Shown here: in pieces, positions 1 to 8,534 of the stretch
Position numbering within the stretch: position 1 is the stretch's first letter
How the letters are laid out: each line of letters opens with the position of its first letter
From: Caballeronia hypogeia
GTDB lineage: Bacteria > Pseudomonadota > Gammaproteobacteria > Burkholderiales > Burkholderiaceae
DNA length: 64,000 nt
NCBI RefSeq assembly: GCF_001544875.2
Contig: NZ_FCOA02000036.1
Coordinates: 1-64,000, forward strand
Direction: 5' to 3'
Notes under the pieces: generated by a model
Database searches by the model: none
Seen by the model: only the letters and a program-made list of their open reading frames with translations
Told to the model about the DNA's origin: nothing
Made by a program: the position numbers and the translations under genes

Positions 1-71
1 TACGGTGCTCGATGCTTGCCCATTTTGGCACCCCCTTTTTCCAAAGGATAGGTGTCCGTTTTGGCGGGTCA
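1..71 (-). mobile_element. Terminal end of an IS3-family-like insertion sequence (partial, continues left of the window)
   Basis: Read on the minus strand, the sequence from position 71 starts TGACCCGCCAAAACGGACA, passes a GGGGGTG ribosome-binding-like stretch and reaches an ATG at 23-21 followed by codons for MGKHRAPY. That resembles the start of IS3-family OrfA transposases (MGxxRxxYTLEFK type). The adjoining LysR gene stops right at this boundary. Only the terminal 71 bases are visible, so family and exact end are inferred. Confidence 0.5.
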
Positions 72-74
72 ATC

Positions 75-323
75 TCAGACTGCATAAAGCGCCTCACCTT
101 CCTTCGTCAGAGTGAGGTTTCTGTGCAGACGGTCTAAGAGACGTACGGCCAGCATCTCTTCCAGAAGCCGGACCTGACGGCTTACGGCAGCTTGGGTGAC
201 GCCTAACTCCGTAGCCGCGTTCGTAAAGCTGCGCAGCCGTGCGACAGCCTCAAATTCGACCAACGCGGTAAGAGAAGGGATAAGTCGCCGATAGCCCTTC
301 GCACCATCCTGGACTGCTTTCAT
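75..323 (-). pseudogene. Truncated LysR-family regulator (N-terminal HTH only)
   Basis: This encodes about 82 residues from MKAVQDG. It shows a typical LysR winged helix-turn-helix (SFTNAATELGVTQAAVSRQV) followed by the LTLTKEGEALYAV segment of GcvA-like proteins. LysR proteins are about 300 residues, but here the frame ends immediately after the DNA-binding domain, next to the insertion-sequence-like end at 71. The effector domain is lost, so the gene is most likely inactivated. An ATG further upstream (386) is open but the extra 21 residues do not look like LysR sequence. It lies downstream of and in the same direction as the betaine transporter operon. Confidence 0.75.
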
Positions 324-447
324 CGTGAGCGTATGAGTGGAGATTTGTCTTTCTGAACACGCTCCAGGTGGCAGCGAAAGCAGCAACCACTTGAAGTCCC
401 GCTGCTACCTTACCGGTAGCAGCGAGTGAAAACCACTTCAGGTACTC

Positions 448-1449
448 TTACAGAGATGCTTTAATTTTTTCCGCAGCAGCCGGCGTCACCCACTTCGTCC
501 AAACGTCCGGCTTGTTTTTCAGGAAGTGTTTCGCTGCGTCCTCACCGGTCGCTTGGTTGTCGGTCATCCACGCCATGACCTGTTGCACGTCATTCGTGGT
601 CAGCGTCCGCGTGTTCAGGTACTTCATCACGTCGGGGCTGGCCTTGTCAGCGAACGGCTTCGCGACCAACGTAAGCAAGCGGCTTCCCGGCCATCCAGTC
701 GGCTTCGGGTCAGGACAACTCGCGACGGTGGTGCATCGCTTCCACTCAGCCAGGTCGACGGGCACGCCCTCTTCCAGCTTGACCATCTTGTATTTCCCGA
801 GCAGCGAAGTAGGCGCCCAGTACACGCCGAGCCAGCCCTGCTTGCGCTCGTAGGCTTTGGTCAGCGAGCCGTCCAAACCCGCTGCCGATCCAGTGTCGAC
901 CAGACGGAACCCCGCCTGCTCCGCTTTGAAAGCCTTGTACAACTGGGCCGTATTGACCGTCACACCCCACCCTTGAGGGCCGTTGTAGATTGCACCCTTT
1001 TTGGGATTCTCGGGGTCGGGAAACAGTTCCGGATGCTTCAGCGCATCGGGAATCGTTTTGATTTCGGGATGTGCATCCGCCACATACTTTGGAATGTACC
1101 AGCCATAGACTGCACCTTCCTTGATGACGTTGGCAGCGGTGACAATCTTCTTGGAGTCGATGCCTTGCTTGGCGACCGCCGGTAGCAAGTCAATAGCTCC
1201 TTCCGATACGATGTCTGGCTTCCCCTTCTCGACCATCGAGGTAATCGTCGGGACGGTGTCGCCGATGACGGAGTTTACCGAGCAGCCGTAACCTTCGGTG
1301 AGGATGTACTTATCAACGGCTGCTTCGAGCTCGGCGCTCTGCCAGTTCATGCTTGCTATCGTCACGTTTCCGCAGCTGGCGGCGTTGGCTTGCGGAATTC
1401 CGCACAAAGCGCCCACTGTAAAAACGACCCCAAGAAGTTTGAGTCTCAT
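448..1449 (-). CDS. Betaine-type ABC transporter substrate-binding protein (ProX/OpuAC family)
   Basis: A 333-residue periplasmic binding protein. Residues 1-23 form a signal peptide ending QANA, followed by an OpuAC-type domain with the family's WGVTVNTAQLYKAF and KQGWLGVYWAPTSLLGKYKM segments. Family knowledge places it as the periplasmic receptor for glycine betaine, proline or related quaternary amines, feeding ProV/ProW. It is the last gene of the minus-strand operon that starts with the GntR regulator, separated from proV by 189 bases holding a strong hairpin. With amine oxidase, aldehyde dehydrogenase and HpbD genes nearby, the substrate is probably catabolised rather than kept as osmolyte. 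The exact ligand cannot be read from sequence. Confidence 0.9.
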   Translation of the reverse strand: MRLKLLGVVFTVGALCGIPQANAASCGNVTIASMNWQSAELEAAVDKYILTEGYGCSVNSVIGDTVPTITSMVEKGKPDIVSEGAIDLLPAVAKQGIDSKKIVTAANVIKEGAVYGWYIPKYVADAHPEIKTIPDALKHPELFPDPENPKKGAIYNGPQGWGVTVNTAQLYKAFKAEQAGFRLVDTGSAAGLDGSLTKAYERKQGWLGVYWAPTSLLGKYKMVKLEEGVPVDLAEWKRCTTVASCPDPKPTGWPGSRLLTLVAKPFADKASPDVMKYLNTRTLTTNDVQQVMAWMTDNQATGEDAAKHFLKNKPDVWTKWVTPAAAEKIKASL

Positions 1450-1495
1450 TGCAGCTCCTTTGATTTGCCGGACCTTCCCCGGTATGCGCTGGGTT

Positions 1496-1540
1496 GATGC
1501 GTCCGTGACGTTCTAGGAAACAGGGAACGTTGGACGCATC
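1496..1540. repeat. Long hairpin between proV and proX
   Basis: GATGCGTCC at 1496-1504 pairs with GGACGCATC at 1532-1540, and the inner ACGTTC/GAACGT extends the stem, leaving a loop of 11 bases. It sits in the only sizeable gap inside the transporter genes, just before proX. Hairpins there often end partial transcripts or protect the binding-protein message. No T tract follows directly, so processing or stabilisation is more likely than termination (inference). Confidence 0.6.
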
Positions 1541-1638
1541 CGAATGGTTAATTACGGTTTTGTGGTCAACTACGACAGACTTCGTACTTCAGCGGTGTGC
1601 CCGAGGGCACCTTCGCTAATCGCGAAAATCCGCGGGAA

Positions 1639-2751
1639 TCAGCGAGAGACCGCTACCTGAACCTCGGCGCGCTTTCGCGCGTCGGCACCGACGGGAATCA
1701 CATCTGACTCTTCATCCGGGGTAATCAGGGCGCAGGCTAATTGACGCAAGCTCACCGTTCCCAACGGATGGTTGTTCTCACCAACGACAATTAGATGGTC
1801 TTGGTCGGGTTCCCGGGTCAATATTGAAATCGCGTCCTCAACGGTCGTGTCGGCCGCGACGTGCTTGCCGACTGCAGCGACACCGGAATGAAGGGGCGAC
1901 ATGACGCCGTCGACGGATACGACTCGACCTCGGTTCACCTGCTTCACGAAGTTCGTCACATACTCATCGGCCGGTCGCAGGACGATGTCTTGCTTCGTCC
2001 CTTGCTGCACCATGCAACCATCTCGAAGAATGGCAATCTGGTCGCCCAGGCGAAGCGCTTCATCCAGGTCGTGGGTGATGAAGACGATCGTCTTTCGGAT
2101 TTCTTTCTGAAGGTCCAGCAGTACGGTCTGCATGTCCATCCGAATGAGCGGGTCGAGGGCCGAGTACGCTTCGTCCATCAGAAGTACGGGTGCGTCCATC
2201 GCAAGTGCACGGGCCAGACCGACGCGCTGCTGCATGCCGCCAGAGAGCTGATTGGGATAGCGCTGCTCGAAGCCCTTGAGGCCGACGCGCTCGATCCATC
2301 GCATCGCCGTTTCGACCGACTCCTTGCGCGAGACGCCGCAAACTTCCATACCGTAGATAACGTTGTCCAGCACGTTCCTGTGCGGAAGCAGCGCGAACTT
2401 CTGGAACACCATCGCCGTTTGACGACGGCGAAATTCGCGCAAGTCACGGAACTTCATCTTGCAGACATCGACGCCGCCAATCAGCACTTCGCCGGCGGTG
2501 GGGTCAATGAGTCGGTTAATGTGCCGAATCAGCGTCGACTTGCCGGAGCCAGACAGTCCCATGATGACCTGAATGGAGCCTGCAGGGATATCCAGGCTAA
2601 TGTCTCGAAGGCCAAGCACGTGGCCTGACTGCTTCAGCAAGTCGGCCTTGGAGAGGCCGTTCTTGACGGGGGCAACGAACGATGCTGCCTTCGGTCCAAA
2701 AATCTTGTACAAGTTGCGGATTTTGATTCCGCCATCATTGATGTCAGCCAT
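1639..2751 (-). CDS. proV: Betaine/proline ABC transporter ATP-binding protein (ProV-like)
   Basis: The chosen ATG at 2751 has AGGAGGT just upstream and gives 370 residues starting MADINDGG. A longer frame to 2802 lacks this support. It shows Walker A (GLSGSGKST), the signature LSGGMQQRVGLARAL, Walker B (LLMDEAYSALDP) and the ProV-specific N-terminal YKIFGPKA stretch. The C-terminal roughly 120 residues form the tandem CBS region (GTVSLRQLACALI) that senses ionic strength in family members. The start overlaps the end of the permease gene by 8 bases, indicating translational coupling. Confidence 0.92.
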   Translation of the reverse strand: MADINDGGIKIRNLYKIFGPKAASFVAPVKNGLSKADLLKQSGHVLGLRDISLDIPAGSIQVIMGLSGSGKSTLIRHINRLIDPTAGEVLIGGVDVCKMKFRDLREFRRRQTAMVFQKFALLPHRNVLDNVIYGMEVCGVSRKESVETAMRWIERVGLKGFEQRYPNQLSGGMQQRVGLARALAMDAPVLLMDEAYSALDPLIRMDMQTVLLDLQKEIRKTIVFITHDLDEALRLGDQIAILRDGCMVQQGTKQDIVLRPADEYVTNFVKQVNRGRVVSVDGVMSPLHSGVAAVGKHVAADTTVEDAISILTREPDQDHLIVVGENNHPLGTVSLRQLACALITPDEESDVIPVGADARKRAEVQVAVSR

Positions 2752-3631
2752 GGACCACCTCCTGATGCTTTTGGAGTCGCTTGCCATATGCCTGACTGAC
2801 ACGGTCGAAGATGACCGCGATGCCTACGATAGCAAGACCATTGAAAATACCGAGCGTGAAGTACTGGTTTGCAATTGCTTTGAGAACCGGCTGACCGAGG
2901 CCCTGAACACCAATCATCGCGGCGACCACGACCATCGCAAGCGCCATCATGATGGTCTGATTGACGCCCGCCATGATGGTCGGCAAAGCGAGTGGAAGCT
3001 GCACTTTGCGCAGGCGCTGCCATTGAGAGGAGCCGAAGGCATCGGCCGCCTCGAGAATGTCGCGGTCGACCAGGCGGATGCCGAGGTTGGTCAGGCGAAT
3101 CATCGGTGGAATGGCGTAGATGACCACTGCAATCAAGCCGGGCACCCGACCGATGCCAAGCAACATCACGACGGGAATCAAGTAGACGAAGCTTGGCATC
3201 GTCTGCATCACATCGAGAATCGGGTCGACGATTCGGCGGACACGGTCAGACTTCGCCATGACGATTCCGATGGGCAGGCCAATGAAAATGGACAGCACCG
3301 TACAGACGAATATCATCGACACGGTCCGCATCGTGTCTTGCCACATGTCGAAGTAGCCAATTAACGCCAGGGTCACGAAGCATCCAACGACAACCTTCCA
3401 GTTTCGACTCGCTCCCCACGCGATGGCAAGGATGAGCAACATGATGATTGGCCATGGCGTCTGAGTCAGAAATCGCTCCGCTGCCATCAAGAACTGCTGG
3501 AGCGGCTGAAAAAAACTGTCGACAGAGTCGCCGTACGCCGATGTAAACGCGCGAAAACTGTCATCAATGGACCGCTTCAAATGTAGAAGCGACTCGTCCT
3601 GCATATGTGGGAACTTGCTTAACCAGTCCAT
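2744..3631 (-). CDS. proW: Betaine/proline ABC transporter permease (ProW-like)
   Basis: A 295-residue inner-membrane protein with several hydrophobic helices. It carries the binding-protein-dependent permease loop (DAFGSSQWQRLRKVQLPLALPTIMAGVNQ), whose EAA-like Gly lies near residue 210. A roughly 70-residue N-terminal extension precedes the first membrane helix, as in ProW. It is cotranscribed with proV (8-base overlap) and lies 62 bases after the amine oxidase gene. It forms the membrane channel for the ProX ligand. Confidence 0.92.
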   Translation of the reverse strand: MDWLSKFPHMQDESLLHLKRSIDDSFRAFTSAYGDSVDSFFQPLQQFLMAAERFLTQTPWPIIMLLILAIAWGASRNWKVVVGCFVTLALIGYFDMWQDTMRTVSMIFVCTVLSIFIGLPIGIVMAKSDRVRRIVDPILDVMQTMPSFVYLIPVVMLLGIGRVPGLIAVVIYAIPPMIRLTNLGIRLVDRDILEAADAFGSSQWQRLRKVQLPLALPTIMAGVNQTIMMALAMVVVAAMIGVQGLGQPVLKAIANQYFTLGIFNGLAIVGIAVIFDRVSQAYGKRLQKHQEVVHG

Positions 3632-3693
3632 GTGTCCTCCGTCATTCAGCTATTGCCGGAATTTGCTGTGCTTGCGAACGTCGCGCTGATTCG

Positions 3694-5019
3694 TCACTCC
3701 AATCCAGCCGACCACTCCTTCATGCTCAAATTTGCAGTCGCTCCTATCGTCAGGAAAGGCTGAGGTGGCAGCCGCTTCGGCGCCGCAAAGCCTTTAAAGA
3801 CCTGAACCAGCCAGGAATCCATACCGAGCGCTGCTTCCGCTGCGGCGATGCCAGATGCTGTAGCCTTGGTAGCGCCCACTCCATTGCACGCAATCGCTGC
3901 GAACACGCCGGGTTCAATCTCACCGAACGCGGGAACGCCGTTCCAGGTCAGCGCCATGGCCCCGGCCCATCGGTACTCCATGGGCACGCCTTTCAGCATC
4001 GGGAAACGCGCTTCCAACTTCTTGTCGTGCACGCGGCCGGCGCGAGCAATGGCGCCTTCGCTCACCTGCATCCGCGGGTTGTAGGTGTATCGCGAGCGAA
4101 TGAGAATCCGGTCTCCCTTGTCGCCTTGAACCCGACGGACCGTTGTTCCCATCGGAAAGGCAGGTGTCGCCGCCCACGAGCGCTGACCTCCAAGCCGCTT
4201 CGGCTCGAACGCCTCAGTCATCGACGCGTAGGTGTAGACATGCAAGAGCTGTCCGCGGAACAGACCGAAGTTCTGCGCCTGACCGTTATTTGCGAGAATG
4301 ATTTTCCCCGCATTAACCGTCCCTTTCGGCGTCTTGACTTGCCACGATGCGCCGTTCCGGTCGAATGACAATGCGGGAGTGTTCTCGTAGAGGCGCACGG
4401 ATCCAGTGAAGGAATCGGCCAGCCCTCGGATATAAGCAGCGGGCTGGATGATGACGGTTCCGGGCGTGAAAATCGCGGACGTGAAAGAGTTCGTCCCGGT
4501 TACGGCCGCGATTTCCTTGGCATCGAGAAGTCGATAAGGTTCGTTCACCTTGTCCAGTTGCTTCGCATACGAGGTAACGTGCTTATCGCCTTGCTTACCG
4601 AGCGCGACGTTGTACTTGCCGCACGGGTCAAAGACATCTTTCCCCCATCCTTTTTCGTCGGCAAGGCCTTGGGCCAACGCAATCGCCATACGGTGGACCT
4701 TGATGTCGTGTCGCCTTGAATCATCGCCTGACCCACCGTAGTCTTCAGACGAGACTTCGTGCGGCAAGTCGATGATGAAACCCGAGTTGCGGCCAGTGGC
4801 ACCCTCCGCAACCTCCCCAGCCTCGAGGATGACGACCTTGAGCTTCGTGTCGAGTTGAGAGAGACGCCGCGCTGCCGATAGCCCGGCGAACCCACCGCCA
4901 ATCACGACGACGTCGGCGTTCACCGTGCCATTCAGAGGCGCGCGCGGCGTCCGGCGGGGAAGCATTGATACCCAGCCGGATTGACCAAGATGTTGGGGAA
5001 GTTTGCTCGCTACGTACAT
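3694..5019 (-). CDS. FAD-dependent amine oxidoreductase (DAO family, PuuB/HpbJ-like)
   Basis: A 441-residue protein with a Rossmann FAD motif (VVVIGGGFAGLSAARRL, about residues 36-53), the ATGRNSGF flavin segment near 75-82 and a C-terminal flavin loop (AIACNGVGATKATASG). This is the D-amino-acid-oxidase/GlpD fold that includes gamma-glutamylputrescine oxidase and hydroxyproline or N-methyl-amino-acid oxidases. In an operon with betaine uptake, a DHDPS-family enzyme and an aldehyde dehydrogenase, it probably oxidises the demethylated (hydroxy)proline-type amine or removes its last N-methyl group (inference). The start at 5019 has a weak ribosome site; residue 19 (Met) is an alternative. Confidence 0.85.
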   Translation of the reverse strand: MYVASKLPQHLGQSGWVSMLPRRTPRAPLNGTVNADVVVIGGGFAGLSAARRLSQLDTKLKVVILEAGEVAEGATGRNSGFIIDLPHEVSSEDYGGSGDDSRRHDIKVHRMAIALAQGLADEKGWGKDVFDPCGKYNVALGKQGDKHVTSYAKQLDKVNEPYRLLDAKEIAAVTGTNSFTSAIFTPGTVIIQPAAYIRGLADSFTGSVRLYENTPALSFDRNGASWQVKTPKGTVNAGKIILANNGQAQNFGLFRGQLLHVYTYASMTEAFEPKRLGGQRSWAATPAFPMGTTVRRVQGDKGDRILIRSRYTYNPRMQVSEGAIARAGRVHDKKLEARFPMLKGVPMEYRWAGAMALTWNGVPAFGEIEPGVFAAIACNGVGATKATASGIAAAEAALGMDSWLVQVFKGFAAPKRLPPQPFLTIGATANLSMKEWSAGLE

Positions 5020-5034
5020 GATTGGCTCGGCCCG

Positions 5035-5925
5035 TTAAACAGCACTCTCGCGTTCGACCAGTTCGCCCAAGGCGCTGCGCAGAACATCGATCTTCTTAGC
5101 CGACAGACGAGACAAGGGGCGACGCGGATTGCCTGCGCCGTAGCCGGTCATCTCCGCCGCCGCGTACACGGACTGGACGTAGTCGCCCTCCCAAATCAGG
5201 GACATGGCGGGCTCGAGCAGACGCCAGATTTCGCGGGCATCGTCCCAACGGTGCTCCTGCGCTGCGGTGACGAACTGAGTACAGGTTTTCGGCGCGAAGT
5301 TCGCACCGCCCCAGATAAGGCCTTTGACGCCAGCATACATTGCGTAGGGAACGAGCGCATCGGCCCCGTTCATCATCGGGAGGCCGGTACGGACGAGAGC
5401 CGCCTGCTTGGCCAAGTCACCGCTACTGTCCTTGACCGCAAGGAATTCCGGAATCTCGCAGAGACGGCGCAGAAGAGACGGCGTGATTTCTACGCCGACT
5501 GCCTGCGGCACGTTGTATCCGATGATAGGAAGACCACCACGCGCAACAGCGGCATAGAACTCGAAGACGCCATCGTCATCGGTCGGACCCTCGAAGAACG
5601 GCGGGAGAACCATCACACCGTCCGCACCGGAGTCGGCAGCGTGGCGTGTGCGCTCAACGACGTCGTCGACAAGCAATGCGGACGTCTGGGCGATGATTTT
5701 GGCGCGGCCGTTGATGACCTTTGCGCCCAACGCGACGAGGTCCTTCGACTCTTGCGGCGAGAGGTAGACGTGCATACCGGTGCCTGAACTGAGCACGAAG
5801 CCACGAATCCCTGCGGCGAGGTACTTTTCAATCAATTGCTCCAATCGCGCATGGTCCGGCTTGCCATTTTCATCAAAAGGAGTACTGATGGCCAGATTGA
5901 TACCAGGGAAAGCAAAGTTCTTCAT
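5035..5925 (-). CDS. DHDPS/N-acetylneuraminate lyase family protein (class I lyase or deaminase)
   Basis: A 296-residue TIM-barrel protein of the DapA superfamily. The GTGMHVYLSPQE segment replaces the usual GTTGE substrate loop. Tyr137 (IIGYNVP) and the Schiff-base Lys165 (FLAVKDSSGD) are present, so catalysis through an imine is expected. In hydroxyproline and hydroxyproline-betaine pathways a member of this family is the pyrroline-4-hydroxy-2-carboxylate deaminase acting between the oxidase and the aldehyde dehydrogenase. That gene order is what is seen here, and it is the main support for the role. A general aldolase role remains possible. It starts 4 bases after the aldehyde dehydrogenase stop. 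Confidence 0.82.
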   Translation of the reverse strand: MKNFAFPGINLAISTPFDENGKPDHARLEQLIEKYLAAGIRGFVLSSGTGMHVYLSPQESKDLVALGAKVINGRAKIIAQTSALLVDDVVERTRHAADSGADGVMVLPPFFEGPTDDDGVFEFYAAVARGGLPIIGYNVPQAVGVEITPSLLRRLCEIPEFLAVKDSSGDLAKQAALVRTGLPMMNGADALVPYAMYAGVKGLIWGGANFAPKTCTQFVTAAQEHRWDDAREIWRLLEPAMSLIWEGDYVQSVYAAAEMTGYGAGNPRRPLSRLSAKKIDVLRSALGELVERESAV

Positions 5926-5929
5926 GTGA

Positions 5930-7429
5930 TTACTCTTCGTCCGTTTCGTTGTCGTTGAGGTCGAGCCAAATTGTCTTCAGCTGCGTGTATTGGTCGTGAG
6001 CGTGGAGCGAGTTGTCGCGTCCACCAAAGCCCGAGTGCTTGTACCCGCCGAACGGCGTGGTAATGTCACCTTCTCCAAAGGAGTTCACCGTGACCGTGCC
6101 GGCTCGAACCGCGCGTGCCGCGCGCAAGGCTCGCTTACCGTTGCCCGCGAACACGGAGGCGCACAGGCCGTACTCCGTGTCGTTCGCGACGTCGATAGCC
6201 TGTTGGAGGCTATCGACTGTGATGACCGACAGAATCGGGCCAAAAATCTCCTCGCGAGCGTGCTTCGCGTCATTGCTCTCGACATCGATGATGGTCGGAT
6301 GCACATAGCGTCCTTCGCTCGTCTCGCCACCGAAGAGCACCTGTACGTCGCCCGTGAGATATGACTGCACTTTCTCGTAATGTTGACGGGAGACCAGCGG
6401 CCCGATCCGGTTCTGCGGGTCCAGCGGGTCGCCTACGCGCCACTCTTCGGCGAGCTTCAGGATTTTGTCGAGAAGGGGCGCCTTGATGTCGCGATGAACG
6501 ATGAGCCTCGAAATTGCCGAGCAGTTTTCGCCCATATTCCAGAGGGCGCCATTGACGATGTGGCCCGCCACTGCGTCCAAGTCAGTTACATCGGACATCA
6601 CGATGCACGGATTCTTGCCGCCCATTTCAAGCACAATCTCCTTTAGATTGCTCTCGGCGGAATAGGAGAGGAACTTCCGTCCGGTGGCCGTTGAACCAGT
6701 GAACGACACCATGTCGATGTCCGGGTGGCGTCCAATGACTTCACCAACCGCGCGGCCAGAGCCGGTCACCACGTTGAAGACGCCTGCAGGAATGCCCGCC
6801 TCGAGCGCGAGTTCCGCGACGCGCATGGTCGTCAGCGACGTCTCAACAGCCGGCTTCACGACAAGCGAGCAGCCCGCAGCAAGCGACGGGCCAATTTTCC
6901 ACGCCAGCATCAACAGCGGAAAGTTCCACGGCAAAACCAAGCCCACAACGCCGACCGGCTCGCGGACAATCATGGAGATATGGCTGTCCGAGGCCGGAGA
7001 AACCTGGTCGTAGATTTTGTCGATGGCTTCGGCGTGCCAGCGCAGCACGTTGACCGTTTCAGGCACGTCAACCGTCTGGCAATCGAAGATTGTCTTCCCC
7101 GCATCGAGACTTTCCATCACGGAGAGCTCGAGCGCGTTCTGCTCAACGAGGTCCGCCAACTTGAGAATGGCCTGCTTGCGAGCAGCCGGATGGAGCCTCG
7201 ACCAGCGCCCGTCGTTGAAAGCCGCACGCGCGCTCGTAACTGCTGCGTCAACATCCACCTTCGAACAGGCCGGAACGTCTGCGAGGTGTTCACCGGTCGC
7301 CGGATTGGTAGTCGGGAACGTCTCGCCCGATGCGGCACCGCGGAGCTCGCCCCCAATGACTGCGGACGTCGGCAGCTTCAGCTCGCGGGCAATCTTTTGA
7401 TACTCGCTCTTGGACAGCAAATCACTCAT
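5930..7429 (-). CDS. NAD(P)-dependent aldehyde dehydrogenase (PuuC/KauB-like)
   Basis: A 499-residue class 3 aldehyde dehydrogenase of normal length. Catalytic Cys303 lies in WNMGENCSAISR, the general base Glu268 in VLEMGGKNP, and the oxyanion Asn169 in PWNFP. Sequence character is closest to gamma-aminobutyraldehyde / gamma-Glu-aminobutyraldehyde dehydrogenases. In a hydroxyproline-betaine route it would act on alpha-ketoglutarate semialdehyde; in a polyamine-like route on an omega-amino aldehyde. Its position, first after the regulator and upstream of the DHDPS-family and amine-oxidase genes, favours the former (inference). Confidence 0.88.
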   Translation of the reverse strand: MSDLLSKSEYQKIARELKLPTSAVIGGELRGAASGETFPTTNPATGEHLADVPACSKVDVDAAVTSARAAFNDGRWSRLHPAARKQAILKLADLVEQNALELSVMESLDAGKTIFDCQTVDVPETVNVLRWHAEAIDKIYDQVSPASDSHISMIVREPVGVVGLVLPWNFPLLMLAWKIGPSLAAGCSLVVKPAVETSLTTMRVAELALEAGIPAGVFNVVTGSGRAVGEVIGRHPDIDMVSFTGSTATGRKFLSYSAESNLKEIVLEMGGKNPCIVMSDVTDLDAVAGHIVNGALWNMGENCSAISRLIVHRDIKAPLLDKILKLAEEWRVGDPLDPQNRIGPLVSRQHYEKVQSYLTGDVQVLFGGETSEGRYVHPTIIDVESNDAKHAREEIFGPILSVITVDSLQQAIDVANDTEYGLCASVFAGNGKRALRAARAVRAGTVTVNSFGEGDITTPFGGYKHSGFGGRDNSLHAHDQYTQLKTIWLDLNDNETDEE

Positions 7430-7488
7430 GTCAGTCTCTCATTAGTGCGGTTTTCAGGAAGGACCAAGCGGTTGTTCGGTTCGCAAAA

Positions 7489-8214
7489 CTAGAATTCGAC
7501 CGGGACGGTGACGCCCTCTGGTGTGACGTAAGACGCCATGTTTCGCCGGGCCAAATTGACGTGCGTTAACACCACGGCGCCGGCGGCCTCTGCATCTCGG
7601 CGCTCAATCGCATCGATGATGTCCTCATGTTGCTGCACGGCTTCTGCAAGCTCCGAGTCCATTCGCTCGTCGCGCGGTTGATAGAAAGTCCGCCCGAGCC
7701 TCGCATGGTCAATCAGGAGCCGACAGAGGCTGGGCAGCAGATACGGGTTATGCGCCATCTTCCCGATAGCGAAGTGGAACTGGTCGTTCTCGAGCACCCG
7801 GTCGTCAACGACATTGCCTTCAACAGCCGCCCGAAACTGCTCCTGAATACGCTTGAGGCCGTCAATCTCTGCCTTCGTCGCATGCCGCGCTGCGAGTTTT
7901 GTCGTGGCGACATAAATCAGCGGCGCCGCCAGGAAGTAATTACGCAGCGAGTCGAAGTTCATCGACGCAACGCGTGCTGCTCGATTCGCTTCGAGCTCGA
8001 TGTACCCTTCGGCCGCCATTTGGCGCATCAGCTCACGAACCGGAGGACGGGACAGCCCGAACTCCTCCGCTAGCGCGACCTCGTCCAGGCTCGCACCTGG
8101 CGCCAGCTCCATGCTCAAAATGCGATGCCGCAGCGACTGCGCCAGACTTGCCTTGCGGTCCTGAGATGGGGCTTGTCCATCGCCTTGGTCGATTTCGATG
8201 ACGTTCGTCTTCAT
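7489..8214 (-). CDS. GntR-family (FCD domain) transcriptional regulator
   Basis: A 241-residue regulator with an N-terminal winged helix (SLAQSLRHRILSMELAPG and EVALAEEFGLSRPPVRELM, roughly residues 24-70). The C-terminal helical FCD ligand domain carries the metal-binding pattern DQFHFAIGKMAHN and the later QHEDIIDAIERRDAEAA. An AAGGAGG ribosome site lies just before the ATG. It is 60 bases upstream of the aldehyde dehydrogenase gene on the same strand and diverges from the reductase gene. It probably controls both arms of the island in response to a catabolic intermediate. Confidence 0.9.
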   Translation of the reverse strand: MKTNVIEIDQGDGQAPSQDRKASLAQSLRHRILSMELAPGASLDEVALAEEFGLSRPPVRELMRQMAAEGYIELEANRAARVASMNFDSLRNYFLAAPLIYVATTKLAARHATKAEIDGLKRIQEQFRAAVEGNVVDDRVLENDQFHFAIGKMAHNPYLLPSLCRLLIDHARLGRTFYQPRDERMDSELAEAVQQHEDIIDAIERRDAEAAGAVVLTHVNLARRNMASYVTPEGVTVPVEF

Positions 8215-8534
8215 GCCGCCTCCTTGTTGGTCCGAATCGTGTGTCTTCCATTTGTATTCGTCAAGACGCCTCAGTGTCTAACTAGGGAAGTCACTTAGAA
8301 AACTCTATAAAATCAGTACCATGCATAACTTAATGTAATAGAGAGAGGAAAATAAAGCGCATTGACGGCGGTGATTCGCAAACCAATACTCCACTCCAGC
8401 GAAGGTGCATACCTGAGAACGACAAACCAAATCACCCGTCGCCTTCGCCCAGTTCTTCGGTATCCACGTTTGATAAGTCGAGCGCCGCAACCAGTCCAGA
8501 GACTACTCACAACGTGCTTAATTAGATTGACGCT
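8215..8534. promoter_or_regulatory. Divergent control region between the two arms of the betaine island
   Basis: A 320-base non-coding stretch, more AT-rich than its surroundings (notably 8280-8360), lies between the GntR gene (minus) and the reductase gene (plus). Promoters for both directions and the GntR operator are expected here. I could not find a convincing palindrome or a clear -35/-10 pair. Confidence 0.5.
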
